Made by a program: the position numbers and the translations under genes. Shown here in pieces: positions 1 through 6,563 of a stretch of 64,000 nucleotides of DNA. The notes under the pieces are model-generated. The model was not told the DNA's origin and did no database searches. It saw nothing but the letters and a program-made list of their open reading frames with translations. Origin of the DNA: Candidatus Rifleibacterium amylolyticum (lineage in GTDB: Bacteria > Muiribacteriota > Ozemobacteria > Ozemobacterales > Ozemobacteraceae); contig JAACJG010000019.1 in the NCBI GenBank assembly GCA_009917695.1, positions 1 to 64,000 on the forward strand. Reading direction: 5' to 3'. Each line of letters opens with the position of its first letter. Position 1 is the stretch's first letter.

Positions 1-73
<73 letters not shown>

Positions 74-95
74 AATTATTGAAATCTGATACCGT

Positions 96-152
96 GAGAT
101 TGCTTCGTCGTTCTGCGTAGCTTTACGCGTAGCAGAACTCCTCGCAATGACA
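96..152. repeat. Palindromic intergenic repeat of the CATTGCGAGG...GAAGCAATC type
   Basis: The minus strand reads GTCATTGCGAGGAG, then the inverted pair GTTCTGC...GCAGAAC, then CGACGAAGCAATCTC. The outer arms pair (GAGATTGCTTCGTCG against CTCCTCGCAATGAC), giving a long interrupted hairpin. I recall similar GAGATTGCTTCGTCG/CTCGCAATGAC palindromes as common intergenic repeats in unrelated bacterial genomes. Here it sits inside the pre-16S leader. Confidence 0.55.
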
Positions 153-309
153 CCGAATCAGAAGTTCTCATTATAGGATAGTTGATCTATTCAAGATTCA
201 ACGTTTATAAACATCACATTTACTGCGATGCTCAAAGGATCTCATTAACTTAATAACAAGACCCGCTTGGCGTCATAATAAGTCTTCTGATCTTATTCTC
301 AATGAGCTT

Positions 310-340
310 CGGGCTTTTTGGCCCGTCCTGCCGGGGCAGG
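310..340 (-). other. Two hairpins at the 5' end of the rRNA leader
   Basis: On the minus strand the predicted transcript starts with the palindrome CCTGCCCCGGCAGG (340-327). A second stem follows, CGGGCCAAAAAGCCCG (325-310). The first lies about 6 nt downstream of the -10 box, so it would be the very 5' end of the RNA. A near-identical palindrome sits at the same place in the asnS leader. The second stem has no clear T-tract in the minus direction, so it is unlikely to be a simple terminator. Confidence 0.5.
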
Positions 341-346
341 AAGTTC

Positions 347-375
347 ATCTTACCAAAAACCTGTTTTCGCGTCAA
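347..375 (-). promoter_or_regulatory. rRNA operon promoter (-35 TTGACG, 17-nt spacer, -10 TAAGAT)
   Basis: The minus strand reads TTGACG (375-370), a 17-nt spacer and TAAGAT (352-347). The A/T-rich tract just upstream (376-410, runs of T on the minus strand) looks like an UP element, as expected for an rRNA promoter. Transcription would begin near 340, giving a leader of about 270 nt before mature 16S. Only sequence match supports the call. Confidence 0.75.
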
Positions 376-522
376 CTAAAAAAAATAAATTTTGAAAAAA
401 AATATCTGATGCATTTCGGCTGATATCAAAGCAAAACGACAACTGCTATTCCGATTATCTGGGCTCAGTACGGTTACTCATGGAGTCCGCACAAGACCTT
501 CTCTTATACAGGGGCAATATAT

Positions 523-669
523 ATGGCAAGCCAGCCAGTTGTCGACACAAATATCTCAGGCAAACACACAAGGCCTGAAAGACTGAATTGCATTTTCGAC
601 CTTCGCGGGCACAGCGATTCGCCGGAGACTATCTGCCCAGCTGATGGTCAAGGATTCGATCTAGAATAG
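523..669 (+). CDS. Possible 48-residue small ORF, unknown
   Basis: An open frame runs from ATG at 523 to TAG at 669 and would encode 48 residues beginning MASQPVVDTN. An AGGGG-like ribosome site lies about 8 nt upstream. There is no signal peptide, membrane segment or recognisable motif. It sits in the spacer between the rRNA promoter and the convergent end of the XdhC-like gene, where chance ORFs of this size are common. I list it because nothing else explains bases 430-713; apart from it I see nothing there. It is probably not a real gene. Confidence 0.15.
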   Translation: MASQPVVDTNISGKHTRPERLNCIFDLRGHSDSPETICPADGQGFDLE

Positions 670-713
670 TCGATGAGCTCTTAAATGATATAGAGAGCGC
701 CTATACGACGAAT

Positions 714-1505
714 CTATTTCTCAAACCTGATAATTTTTCCATTGCGAAAAGCGACTATCTGAGCAAGAATCTCTACGGCAATCTCCTCTGGAGTCGTGCT
801 GCCGAGATTGATGCCGATTGGCGCAAATAGAGCTTCGACGCGGTCGCCGGCAATTCCCTTGTCGATCAGAGCGGCTTTCATTTCTACGAGTTTCTTAGCG
901 GAACAGACAAGTCCGACGTAAGCCGCCGGCGTTGGCAGGACTCTTTCGAGAACTTCAAAATCCTTCAGATGGCCTGGAGTGAGCACGGCAACATGACTGT
1001 TTGCGTCAATTTTTACAGCAGCAACCGCGCTTTCGAACGGCTGACAAAGAACCTGAACACTGTCAGGAAACAGGGCGGGGTTGGCATATTCAGGACGCTC
1101 GTCGACGATGGTAACGCGAAATCTGGCCAGGGCAGCCATTTGCGCGAGCACCTTTCCGATGTGCCCTGCGCCAAAGACAACCATGCGCGGTTCATGCGCC
1201 TGTAGTTCGATAAACACACGGGATTTGCCGCCACAGACCGGATCGCTGCCTGCCAGCGGGTTATCAAGGTCAAAAGTGAGGATTCTGGCCTCCCCTGAGG
1301 AAAATAGTTCGAGAGCAGCTATTCTAGTGCGTTCTTCATTGACTCCACCACCGACGGTGCCCGCAATAGTGCCGTCTTTGAAAACGAGCATTTTCTGGCC
1401 GACAGTTCCTGGACTGGAGCCAATGGTTTCGACAACAGTACATAAGACAAAGGGCTCATTTCGATTGTAAGCCTGTTTGAGTGCATAGAAAAATTCGTTG
1501 GCCAT
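714..1505 (-). CDS. XdhC/CoxI family protein (molybdenum-hydroxylase accessory type)
   Basis: The 263-residue product has the two-part XdhC layout. The N-terminal XdhC/CoxI domain carries GSSPGTVGQKM near residue 29, GTVGGG near 49 and a CGG at 91-93. The C-terminal Rossmann part has GAGHIG at 112-117 for nucleotide binding. XdhC proteins help insert or sulfurate the molybdenum cofactor of xanthine dehydrogenase-like enzymes. No such enzyme subunit is present here, so the target must be encoded elsewhere. The ATG is supported by an AAGGAC ribosome site about 8 nt upstream and a good promoter 33 nt upstream. The family call is firm; the substrate is unknown. Confidence 0.85.
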   Translation of the reverse strand: MANEFFYALKQAYNRNEPFVLCTVVETIGSSPGTVGQKMLVFKDGTIAGTVGGGVNEERTRIAALELFSSGEARILTFDLDNPLAGSDPVCGGKSRVFIELQAHEPRMVVFGAGHIGKVLAQMAALARFRVTIVDERPEYANPALFPDSVQVLCQPFESAVAAVKIDANSHVAVLTPGHLKDFEVLERVLPTPAAYVGLVCSAKKLVEMKAALIDKGIAGDRVEALFAPIGINLGSTTPEEIAVEILAQIVAFRNGKIIRFEK

Positions 1506-1537
1506 GCGATTTTGTCCTTAGTTGATTTTTCTCAACA

Positions 1538-1566
1538 TATATAGCGCTTTTGCGCATGCCTTTCAA
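1538..1566 (-). promoter_or_regulatory. Promoter of the XdhC-like gene
   Basis: The minus strand reads TTGAAA (1566-1561), a 17-nt spacer and TATATA (1543-1538). The spacer contains GCGCAAAAGCGC. Just after the -10 is GTTGAGAAAAATCAAC (1536-1521), a short hairpin that would form at the transcript 5' end or serve as an operator. Confidence 0.55.
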
Positions 1567-1645
1567 CTTGTAAAAAATCAGGTCAAGATTTGTGCGCTCA
1601 ACGCCGATAGCTTTCCTGTAAAAAGAAAAACGAATCGGAGGCAAC

Positions 1646-2860
1646 ATGAGCGCCCAGGCCCTGCTTAAAAATATCGTTACCGAATCAGCATCGCAGCCAT
1701 CGCAGCTGATAACACCATTCGGCCCGGTTACCAGGAAATTCGACGAATTCTGGACAGCCAAACAACGGCAGATGCATTCGCTGCACTACGCCAACTCTTA
1801 TCGGGCCTCATTCAAGCCTGAGCTTCCGGAATACTTCATTTCACGATTCACCAACCCGGGCGATCGAGTTGGCGACCCGTTCGGCGGGCGTGGGACAACG
1901 ATTCTACAAGCAGCACTAATGAACCGCAAAGGCGTTTCTAACGATGTCAACCCTCTTTCAGAACGACTGGCAGCGCCGAAAATCAACCCGGTAACAGTTG
2001 AAGAAATCAGCGAACGACTTGACGAAATCGATCTGAGTGCGCCTGTTGATATGAGTCGCGAAGAAGACATGTCAATGTTCTATCACGAAGACACCTATCG
2101 CGAGCTCATCAACCTGCGCAATTATCTGATGGAACATCGCGACGATATCGACCGCTTTATTGAAATGACCGCACTTTCGCGGCTGCACGGCCATTCAAAC
2201 GGCTTTTTCTCGGCTTACTCTTTTCCACAGATTTCAATTCCGAAAGTGAACCAGGCCAAGATTAACAAGACGCGCGGAATCGAGCCTGACTATCGTGACA
2301 TCAAATCACGCATATTGAAAAAGGCCAAAACCACCCTCAAGAGTGGACAGATTGATGAGCTGCGACGCCGAGCAAAGCACCAGAAGCTGACTACCGGCGA
2401 TTCGCGTGACCTCAAAGAATGGGAAAGCGAAAGCGTAAACCTAGTAGTAACTTCGCCTCCGTTCCTGAATCAGGTTGATTATGTTCAGGATACCTGGATA
2501 GAAACATGGTTCTGTGGCATTCCACGCGAAGAAGTTGATGGGAAGATTGTGCAGACACCTGATCTGAGCAAGTGGATGGAATTCATTTCCGACACAATGT
2601 CAGAACTTCACAGAGTTCTGGCGCCCTACGGTCTGATCGCAATGGAAGTTGGCGAGGTTCGTTATCAGGGAGAACTTCTCAATCTCGACGAGATTCTGGT
2701 TCAGCTGACCTGCTCTCATCAATACAACCGCCATCAGTTCAGAGTGAAGGAAATATACGTGCAGAGCCAGCAGTTTACCAAACTGGCAAACTGCTTCAGA
2801 GTCGAGAACAATAAGCTCGGCACCAATACAAATCGAATAGTTCTCATGGAAAAGATATAG
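1646..2860 (+). CDS. DNA methyltransferase (N4-cytosine/N6-adenine type), orphan
   Basis: The 404-residue protein has an AdoMet-binding motif DPFGGRGTT at residues 77-85 and a catalytic TSPPF (motif IV) at 269-273. Motif I therefore precedes motif IV, unlike the beta class. About 180 residues separate them, room for target recognition. These motifs define amino-methylating DNA methyltransferases. No restriction endonuclease or specificity subunit is nearby, so it may be a solitary epigenetic regulator. The ATG follows GGAGG by 5 nt. The stop TAG overlaps the ribosome site of the DivIVA gene 10 nt downstream, placing it first in a four-gene operon with cell-division-type genes. The modified base and site cannot be read from sequence. 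Confidence 0.85.
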   Translation: MSAQALLKNIVTESASQPSQLITPFGPVTRKFDEFWTAKQRQMHSLHYANSYRASFKPELPEYFISRFTNPGDRVGDPFGGRGTTILQAALMNRKGVSNDVNPLSERLAAPKINPVTVEEISERLDEIDLSAPVDMSREEDMSMFYHEDTYRELINLRNYLMEHRDDIDRFIEMTALSRLHGHSNGFFSAYSFPQISIPKVNQAKINKTRGIEPDYRDIKSRILKKAKTTLKSGQIDELRRRAKHQKLTTGDSRDLKEWESESVNLVVTSPPFLNQVDYVQDTWIETWFCGIPREEVDGKIVQTPDLSKWMEFISDTMSELHRVLAPYGLIAMEVGEVRYQGELLNLDEILVQLTCSHQYNRHQFRVKEIYVQSQQFTKLANCFRVENNKLGTNTNRIVLMEKI

Positions 2861-2870
2861 GAGGCAACTT

Positions 2871-3362
2871 ATGCGCATCACCCCACTGGACATTTACCAG
2901 AGAGAATTCTCGCGTAAAAACATTGGCGGCCTCGACGAAAACGAAGTATACGGCTTTCTGAAGAAGGTCGGGCGCGAATACGAAGCGCTCTACGCCGAGA
3001 ATAAATCGCTCAAAGATCAGGCACAACGTCTGACCGGGCAGATGGAAGACTATCTCGAGCTTGAAAAGACTCTCAAGCAGACTCTCATTTCGGCTCAGAA
3101 AGCTTCTGGCGACCTCAAAGACAATGCAGAAAAAGAAGCCGAGCTGATCGTGAAGGAAGCAGAACTGCAGTCAGAAAGAATTCTCGATGAGGCGCGCAGC
3201 GAAGCCGAGCTCATCGGCAAAGACATTCGCGAACTCAAGAAGCAGAAACGCATGTTGAAAGTGGAGCTGCGCACCGTTCTTGAATCGTATCTGGCCATGG
3301 TCAATGAAGAATCGCCTGTTTTCGCAAGAGTAACCGCAGAACCAACCGCAAAAGCCGCCTGA
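2871..3362 (+). CDS. DivIVA-domain protein
   Basis: The 163-residue protein starts with the DivIVA signature MRITPLDIYQREF, followed by the LDENEVYGFL segment that forms the membrane-binding crossed loop. From about residue 35 to 140 it is a long charged coiled coil (KSLKDQAQRL and many E/K heptads). DivIVA/GpsB proteins sense curved membrane at poles and division sites and recruit partners. AGGAGG is well placed before the ATG and overlaps the methyltransferase stop. A DUF167 gene starts 5 nt after its stop, as in many yggS-yggT-divIVA-yggU neighbourhoods. The fold is certain; the cellular partner is not. Confidence 0.9.
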   Translation: MRITPLDIYQREFSRKNIGGLDENEVYGFLKKVGREYEALYAENKSLKDQAQRLTGQMEDYLELEKTLKQTLISAQKASGDLKDNAEKEAELIVKEAELQSERILDEARSEAELIGKDIRELKKQKRMLKVELRTVLESYLAMVNEESPVFARVTAEPTAKAA

Positions 3363-3366
3363 AACC

Positions 3367-3684
3367 ATGGCGGCAGAGGTATGCATAAAACAGACCCCGG
3401 AAGGGTCTGTTATTATGGTTTTAGCGGTTGTCAGATCTTCACGAACAGAAATCGTTGACTTACATCAGGAACGATGTAGAATAAAGGTCAAGGGTGCTCC
3501 GGTTGACGGCGAAGCAAACGCTGAATTGACAAACTTTCTTGCCAAAACCTTCGGTGTCTCGAAAAGTCAGGTAAGCTTGAAACAGGGACAGACCAGCCGA
3601 CAGAAATCTTTTCTGTTGCGTGGTATAGATGCCGGGCAGGCAACCGAATTACTAGACGGTATTCTGAGTCGGAAAGCGCGGTAA
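3367..3684 (+). CDS. DUF167 / YggU family protein
   Basis: This 105-residue protein matches the small DUF167 family. It has VKGAPVDGEANAELTNFLAK, the family hallmark PVDG-AN, then VSLKQGQTSRQKSFLL, the conserved G-x-x-S-R-x-K segment. The biochemical role of the family is unknown. It commonly neighbours divIVA/yggT genes in division clusters, as here. The ATG at 3367 is only 5 nt from the DivIVA stop, implying translational coupling. The first dozen residues are poorly conserved, so a slightly later start is possible. Confidence 0.85.
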   Translation: MAAEVCIKQTPEGSVIMVLAVVRSSRTEIVDLHQERCRIKVKGAPVDGEANAELTNFLAKTFGVSKSQVSLKQGQTSRQKSFLLRGIDAGQATELLDGILSRKAR

Positions 3685-3689
3685 TATTG

Positions 3690-4160
3690 ATGAGAATCAA
3701 CAAGTGGCTGTGGGGACTGTGGGTAGCTATGATAGTTTCAATGCTGCTGCGCCGACAGGCAGACACATACATGATCGTCGCCCTGATTATCATTCCCATT
3801 CTTATTGTATTACTCGACCTGCACGAAGAGATAGCAATACTGAAAGAAGAAAACAAACACCAGCGCAAGTTCGTCATGGACAGATACAACGTTCTTTCAG
3901 AACGCATGACCGATGTCGCAAACCAGGTTGAAAAGCGGCTTGTTGTTGATTTTGCCGAATTTGCCCAGAATAATCCGCAGACAAATACAGAAGAGTCGCC
4001 GAGGCTTCCACCAGAAAGCCGGAAAAGTCGTCGTAAGCTAAAGAAAAAGCGTAGACCGGAAGGCGAAAGAAATACCACATCTCTGCCAGATTTTACAGAA
4101 ATGGCTGACAGGCCTGCAGAGAACAGAGAAGAAGATCCACGACAGACTCCTCAGACCTGA
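3690..4160 (+). CDS. Small membrane protein with basic tail, unknown
   Basis: The product is about 156 residues. Two hydrophobic stretches near the N-terminus (WLWGLWVAMIVSMLL, then MIVALIIIPILIVLL) probably form a membrane hairpin. A short coiled-coil-like region (LHEEIAILKEENKHQ) follows, then a hydrophilic tail with a very basic patch, ESRKSRRKLKKKRR, near residue 112. I do not recognise a family. TTG at 3687 could also start translation, but the adjacent ATG at 3690 is preferred. It is the last gene of the methyltransferase-DivIVA-DUF167 operon; a role at the division site is guesswork from context. Confidence 0.7.
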   Translation: MRINKWLWGLWVAMIVSMLLRRQADTYMIVALIIIPILIVLLDLHEEIAILKEENKHQRKFVMDRYNVLSERMTDVANQVEKRLVVDFAEFAQNNPQTNTEESPRLPPESRKSRRKLKKKRRPEGERNTTSLPDFTEMADRPAENREEDPRQTPQT

Positions 4161-4289
4161 ACTGCTGATTTTTGGCAAATCACTGCCAGAAAATTAACAA
4201 TTTTAGATCCCAACGAATCAGAAAAAGCATCACTTTCTGCTGTACGTCTCTATTCACTCCAGGGGGTGGCGGGCGGTACGCTATTTGCG

Positions 4290-4295
4290 TATAAT
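4290..4295 (+). promoter_or_regulatory. Probable -10 box (TATAAT) for the phospholipase-like gene
   Basis: A perfect TATAAT lies 37 nt before the ATG at 4333, with AAGGAAA as ribosome site at 4316-4322. No good -35 is visible at 16-18 nt upstream, so the promoter may be weak or activator-dependent. Confidence 0.4.
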
Positions 4296-4332
4296 TTCCT
4301 TAGTAGATTTTAAATAAGGAAATAACCAGACA

Positions 4333-5118
4333 ATGAAACCTACCTGTATAAAAGTATTGAGTATAGCTGTGGTTTTGCTTCTGGCTGGAACTGGCAATGC
4401 TTTTGCCTGGGGCAGCAGAGTACACATGAAAATCGTTTCTGATGCCTACCACATAATGCCGCAGGCATTTCGCGATTTTCTGGGCGAAACCAGAAAGCCA
4501 ACCCTCAAGCAGCCGGCATTGAAACCATTAATGGAAGCAAGTGTCGAACCGGACAGAGTATTGAAGGATTTTCAGAATCATATATTTCATATACAGGCAT
4601 CAAGCATGGGCAAAGGCCCATTTCATATAGAAGCTCTGGTAAATGAAGTCGGCGAGGCTATAGCGAAAAAGAAGAGCCGCAGCGAAATCATACAAAAACT
4701 TGGTTGGATCGGCCATTACGCATCTGACCTTGTGCAGCCTCTGCATACAGGTTCCAGCCTCGATGAAACAATTGAAGAAAAGAGCTATCATGCCGCCACC
4801 GAAAAGGATGCAGACAAATGGGTGCTTACCTATGGCGTTAATTTTGACGGCTGTGATGATGTTAAAAGAATCAGCGCACGCATGATTTATGAGTCACTGT
4901 GGGCCAACCAGTATTATGATGCGCTTGAATACGCATACACAAAAGGTAAACGCTACGCTGAAGCGCGAACAATTCTTGCCAACTGCTACTCACGGGCGGT
5001 CAACAATGTGGTCGACATGTGGTATGCCGCCTGGGTAAATGGTGGTGGCAAGGTTCTGCCTTCAGACAAAAAACCCAAATATTTTCCACCGGTAAAAAAG
5101 TTCCATTTTGCCGATTGA
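4333..5118 (+). CDS. Secreted zinc-dependent phospholipase C / S1-P1 nuclease-like enzyme
   Basis: The 261-residue precursor has a signal peptide (residues 1-25, ending NAFA). The predicted mature protein begins with Trp26, then GSRVH. In this superfamily the free N-terminal Trp is itself a zinc ligand, so cleavage before W26 is a strong match. Further typical ligands are H31, D74 and the LGWIGHYASDLVQPLH block (H128, D132, H138), followed by a His near 153. These enzymes hydrolyse phospholipids or single-stranded nucleic acids outside the cytoplasm; sequence alone does not decide which. It is monocistronic, with its own TATAAT and a terminator after the stop. Confidence 0.8.
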   Translation: MKPTCIKVLSIAVVLLLAGTGNAFAWGSRVHMKIVSDAYHIMPQAFRDFLGETRKPTLKQPALKPLMEASVEPDRVLKDFQNHIFHIQASSMGKGPFHIEALVNEVGEAIAKKKSRSEIIQKLGWIGHYASDLVQPLHTGSSLDETIEEKSYHAATEKDADKWVLTYGVNFDGCDDVKRISARMIYESLWANQYYDALEYAYTKGKRYAEARTILANCYSRAVNNVVDMWYAAWVNGGGKVLPSDKKPKYFPPVKKFHFAD

Positions 5119-5130
5119 ATTAAACTGCAA

Positions 5131-5167
5131 AAAAGCCCCCGTCTGATGTTTTCAGGCGGGGGCTTTT
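5131..5167. terminator. Bidirectional intrinsic terminator
   Basis: AAAAGCCCCCG (5131-5141) pairs with CGGGGGCTTTT (5157-5167), giving an 11-bp stem flanked by A-run and T-run. It sits between the converging phospholipase-like gene and the HEAT-repeat gene and can serve both. Confidence 0.85.
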
Positions 5168-5203
5168 ATATTCGGGTTAATTTTTAAAGATGAACATCCA
5201 GTT

Positions 5204-6541
5204 TCAGGTAACCGGCCGGGCAAGCCTGAGCAAAAGGCTGGTGGCCATTTCAGCCATTTCGCTGCCGGAGCGACTCTGCTCGATCAGCTTTTCTATGGCC
5301 GAGGAATCATCGGTAAGACCCACAGCAAAAGCCGAAACAATCTGCTGATCTGAAGTTCCAAAGTCCATCAGCTGTTTGAGGACAGCGCGGCCAGAATCGC
5401 CGAAGGCAAGAAGCGCGATGGCCGCCATTTTTCGGACTGTCCATGAAGGATCAGCGGTCAGGTTTTCAAGATTCTTCTTGAGCTGAAACAGCTTGAGTTT
5501 GCCACAGAGATAAGCACCCGAAGATCGACTCATTTCATTTGCTGAAATCAGCATTGATTCAATCTCAGAAACATTATCATTCTGCCCCATACTCCAGAGT
5601 GCCTGCACGCAATCAGCCTGAACGCGATGATCGGGATCTTTTTTAAGCTCGACAATGCGCTCGATAATATCGCGAGGCAGCGAACCGAGTTTGTCGTGTT
5701 TTTTCTTGAGAGCCATAATGGCATTGGCACGAACACGAGCATCTGGAGCTGAAAGACATTCACGCAGAAAGTCGAGAGTGCCGTCACAGTCAATGTCACC
5801 AAAGGCAGACGCGATGGTGGCACGTACCCGGTGACTGTCGGTTCTGGCAAAAAGGGCGCGAAATTCTTCTACAATTTCAGCCGTGCCGGCTTCGGTCAAA
5901 GACTTGATTGCCGAGAGAACGATCATTTCAGAAGGACTGTCAAGAAGCTTTCTGATCGGCTCGCGAGCTGCCGGCACAGTTGCTTTGCTCATTGCCAGAA
6001 TTGCGACCCTGACCACATCAGGATCTTTGTCGTCAAGAGCTTTGAGAAAGATCGGCACAAATTTTTCGTCCCAGCGTTTTTTGAGAATAACTATTGTCAC
6101 CCAGCGCATTTCAGAACTGAGATCAGCGAAATCGCGCGCCAGCCTGTTTACCGCTTCCGGAAAATCAAAACAGCAAAGCGTTGCCATTGCCAGCGCCCTG
6201 TCGCTGTCGTCGTCGTTTTCCATAATTCTGATCATCGGCAGATAGATAAGCTGACGGTTACCTTCGGCGCCGACAAACACGACCATATCCATCAGAGTCG
6301 CGTGCATATCGCGCAGATATTCGACAACGCGTTCTCTGACGCTATCGGGCGGGATTTTCTGAAGATACTCGATGACCCGGTCGAGAGGCACCGGAAACAT
6401 CCTGCCCTTGAGAAAATCGAAGATTTTGCGCTCGATTTTCGGGTTACCTTCTTCGATCTGGCGCAGTACCGCTACTGCAACCCGGGTAAGAAAGCCATCA
6501 TACTTTATCAGCAGATTGGTCATTGTTTTGCTGTCGAGCAT
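5204..6541 (-). CDS. HEAT-repeat protein
   Basis: The 445-residue product is built of helical HEAT-like repeats of about 30-35 residues (for example DDKDPDVVRVAILAMSKA, DPDHRVQADCVQALWSMG, DPSWTVRKMAAIALLAFG). Such solenoids serve as protein-binding scaffolds. There is no signal peptide, so it is probably cytoplasmic. The reading frame stays open upstream to 6892, but that extension is the antisense of the TPR gene. The start ATG at 6541 has GGAGAGG about 7 nt upstream and lies 22 nt after the TPR stop. The gene is therefore the downstream member of a two-gene operon with the giant TPR protein, a likely partner. Confidence 0.8.
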   Translation of the reverse strand: MLDSKTMTNLLIKYDGFLTRVAVAVLRQIEEGNPKIERKIFDFLKGRMFPVPLDRVIEYLQKIPPDSVRERVVEYLRDMHATLMDMVVFVGAEGNRQLIYLPMIRIMENDDDSDRALAMATLCCFDFPEAVNRLARDFADLSSEMRWVTIVILKKRWDEKFVPIFLKALDDKDPDVVRVAILAMSKATVPAAREPIRKLLDSPSEMIVLSAIKSLTEAGTAEIVEEFRALFARTDSHRVRATIASAFGDIDCDGTLDFLRECLSAPDARVRANAIMALKKKHDKLGSLPRDIIERIVELKKDPDHRVQADCVQALWSMGQNDNVSEIESMLISANEMSRSSGAYLCGKLKLFQLKKNLENLTADPSWTVRKMAAIALLAFGDSGRAVLKQLMDFGTSDQQIVSAFAVGLTDDSSAIEKLIEQSRSGSEMAEMATSLLLRLARPVT

Positions 6542-6563
6542 GGTCACACCTCTCCTGTCATCT

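Noticed and set aside
4161-4260. Terminator after the small membrane protein gene
   Set aside because: TTTTTGGCA...TGCCAGAAAA pairs imperfectly and no T-tract follows; too weak to list.
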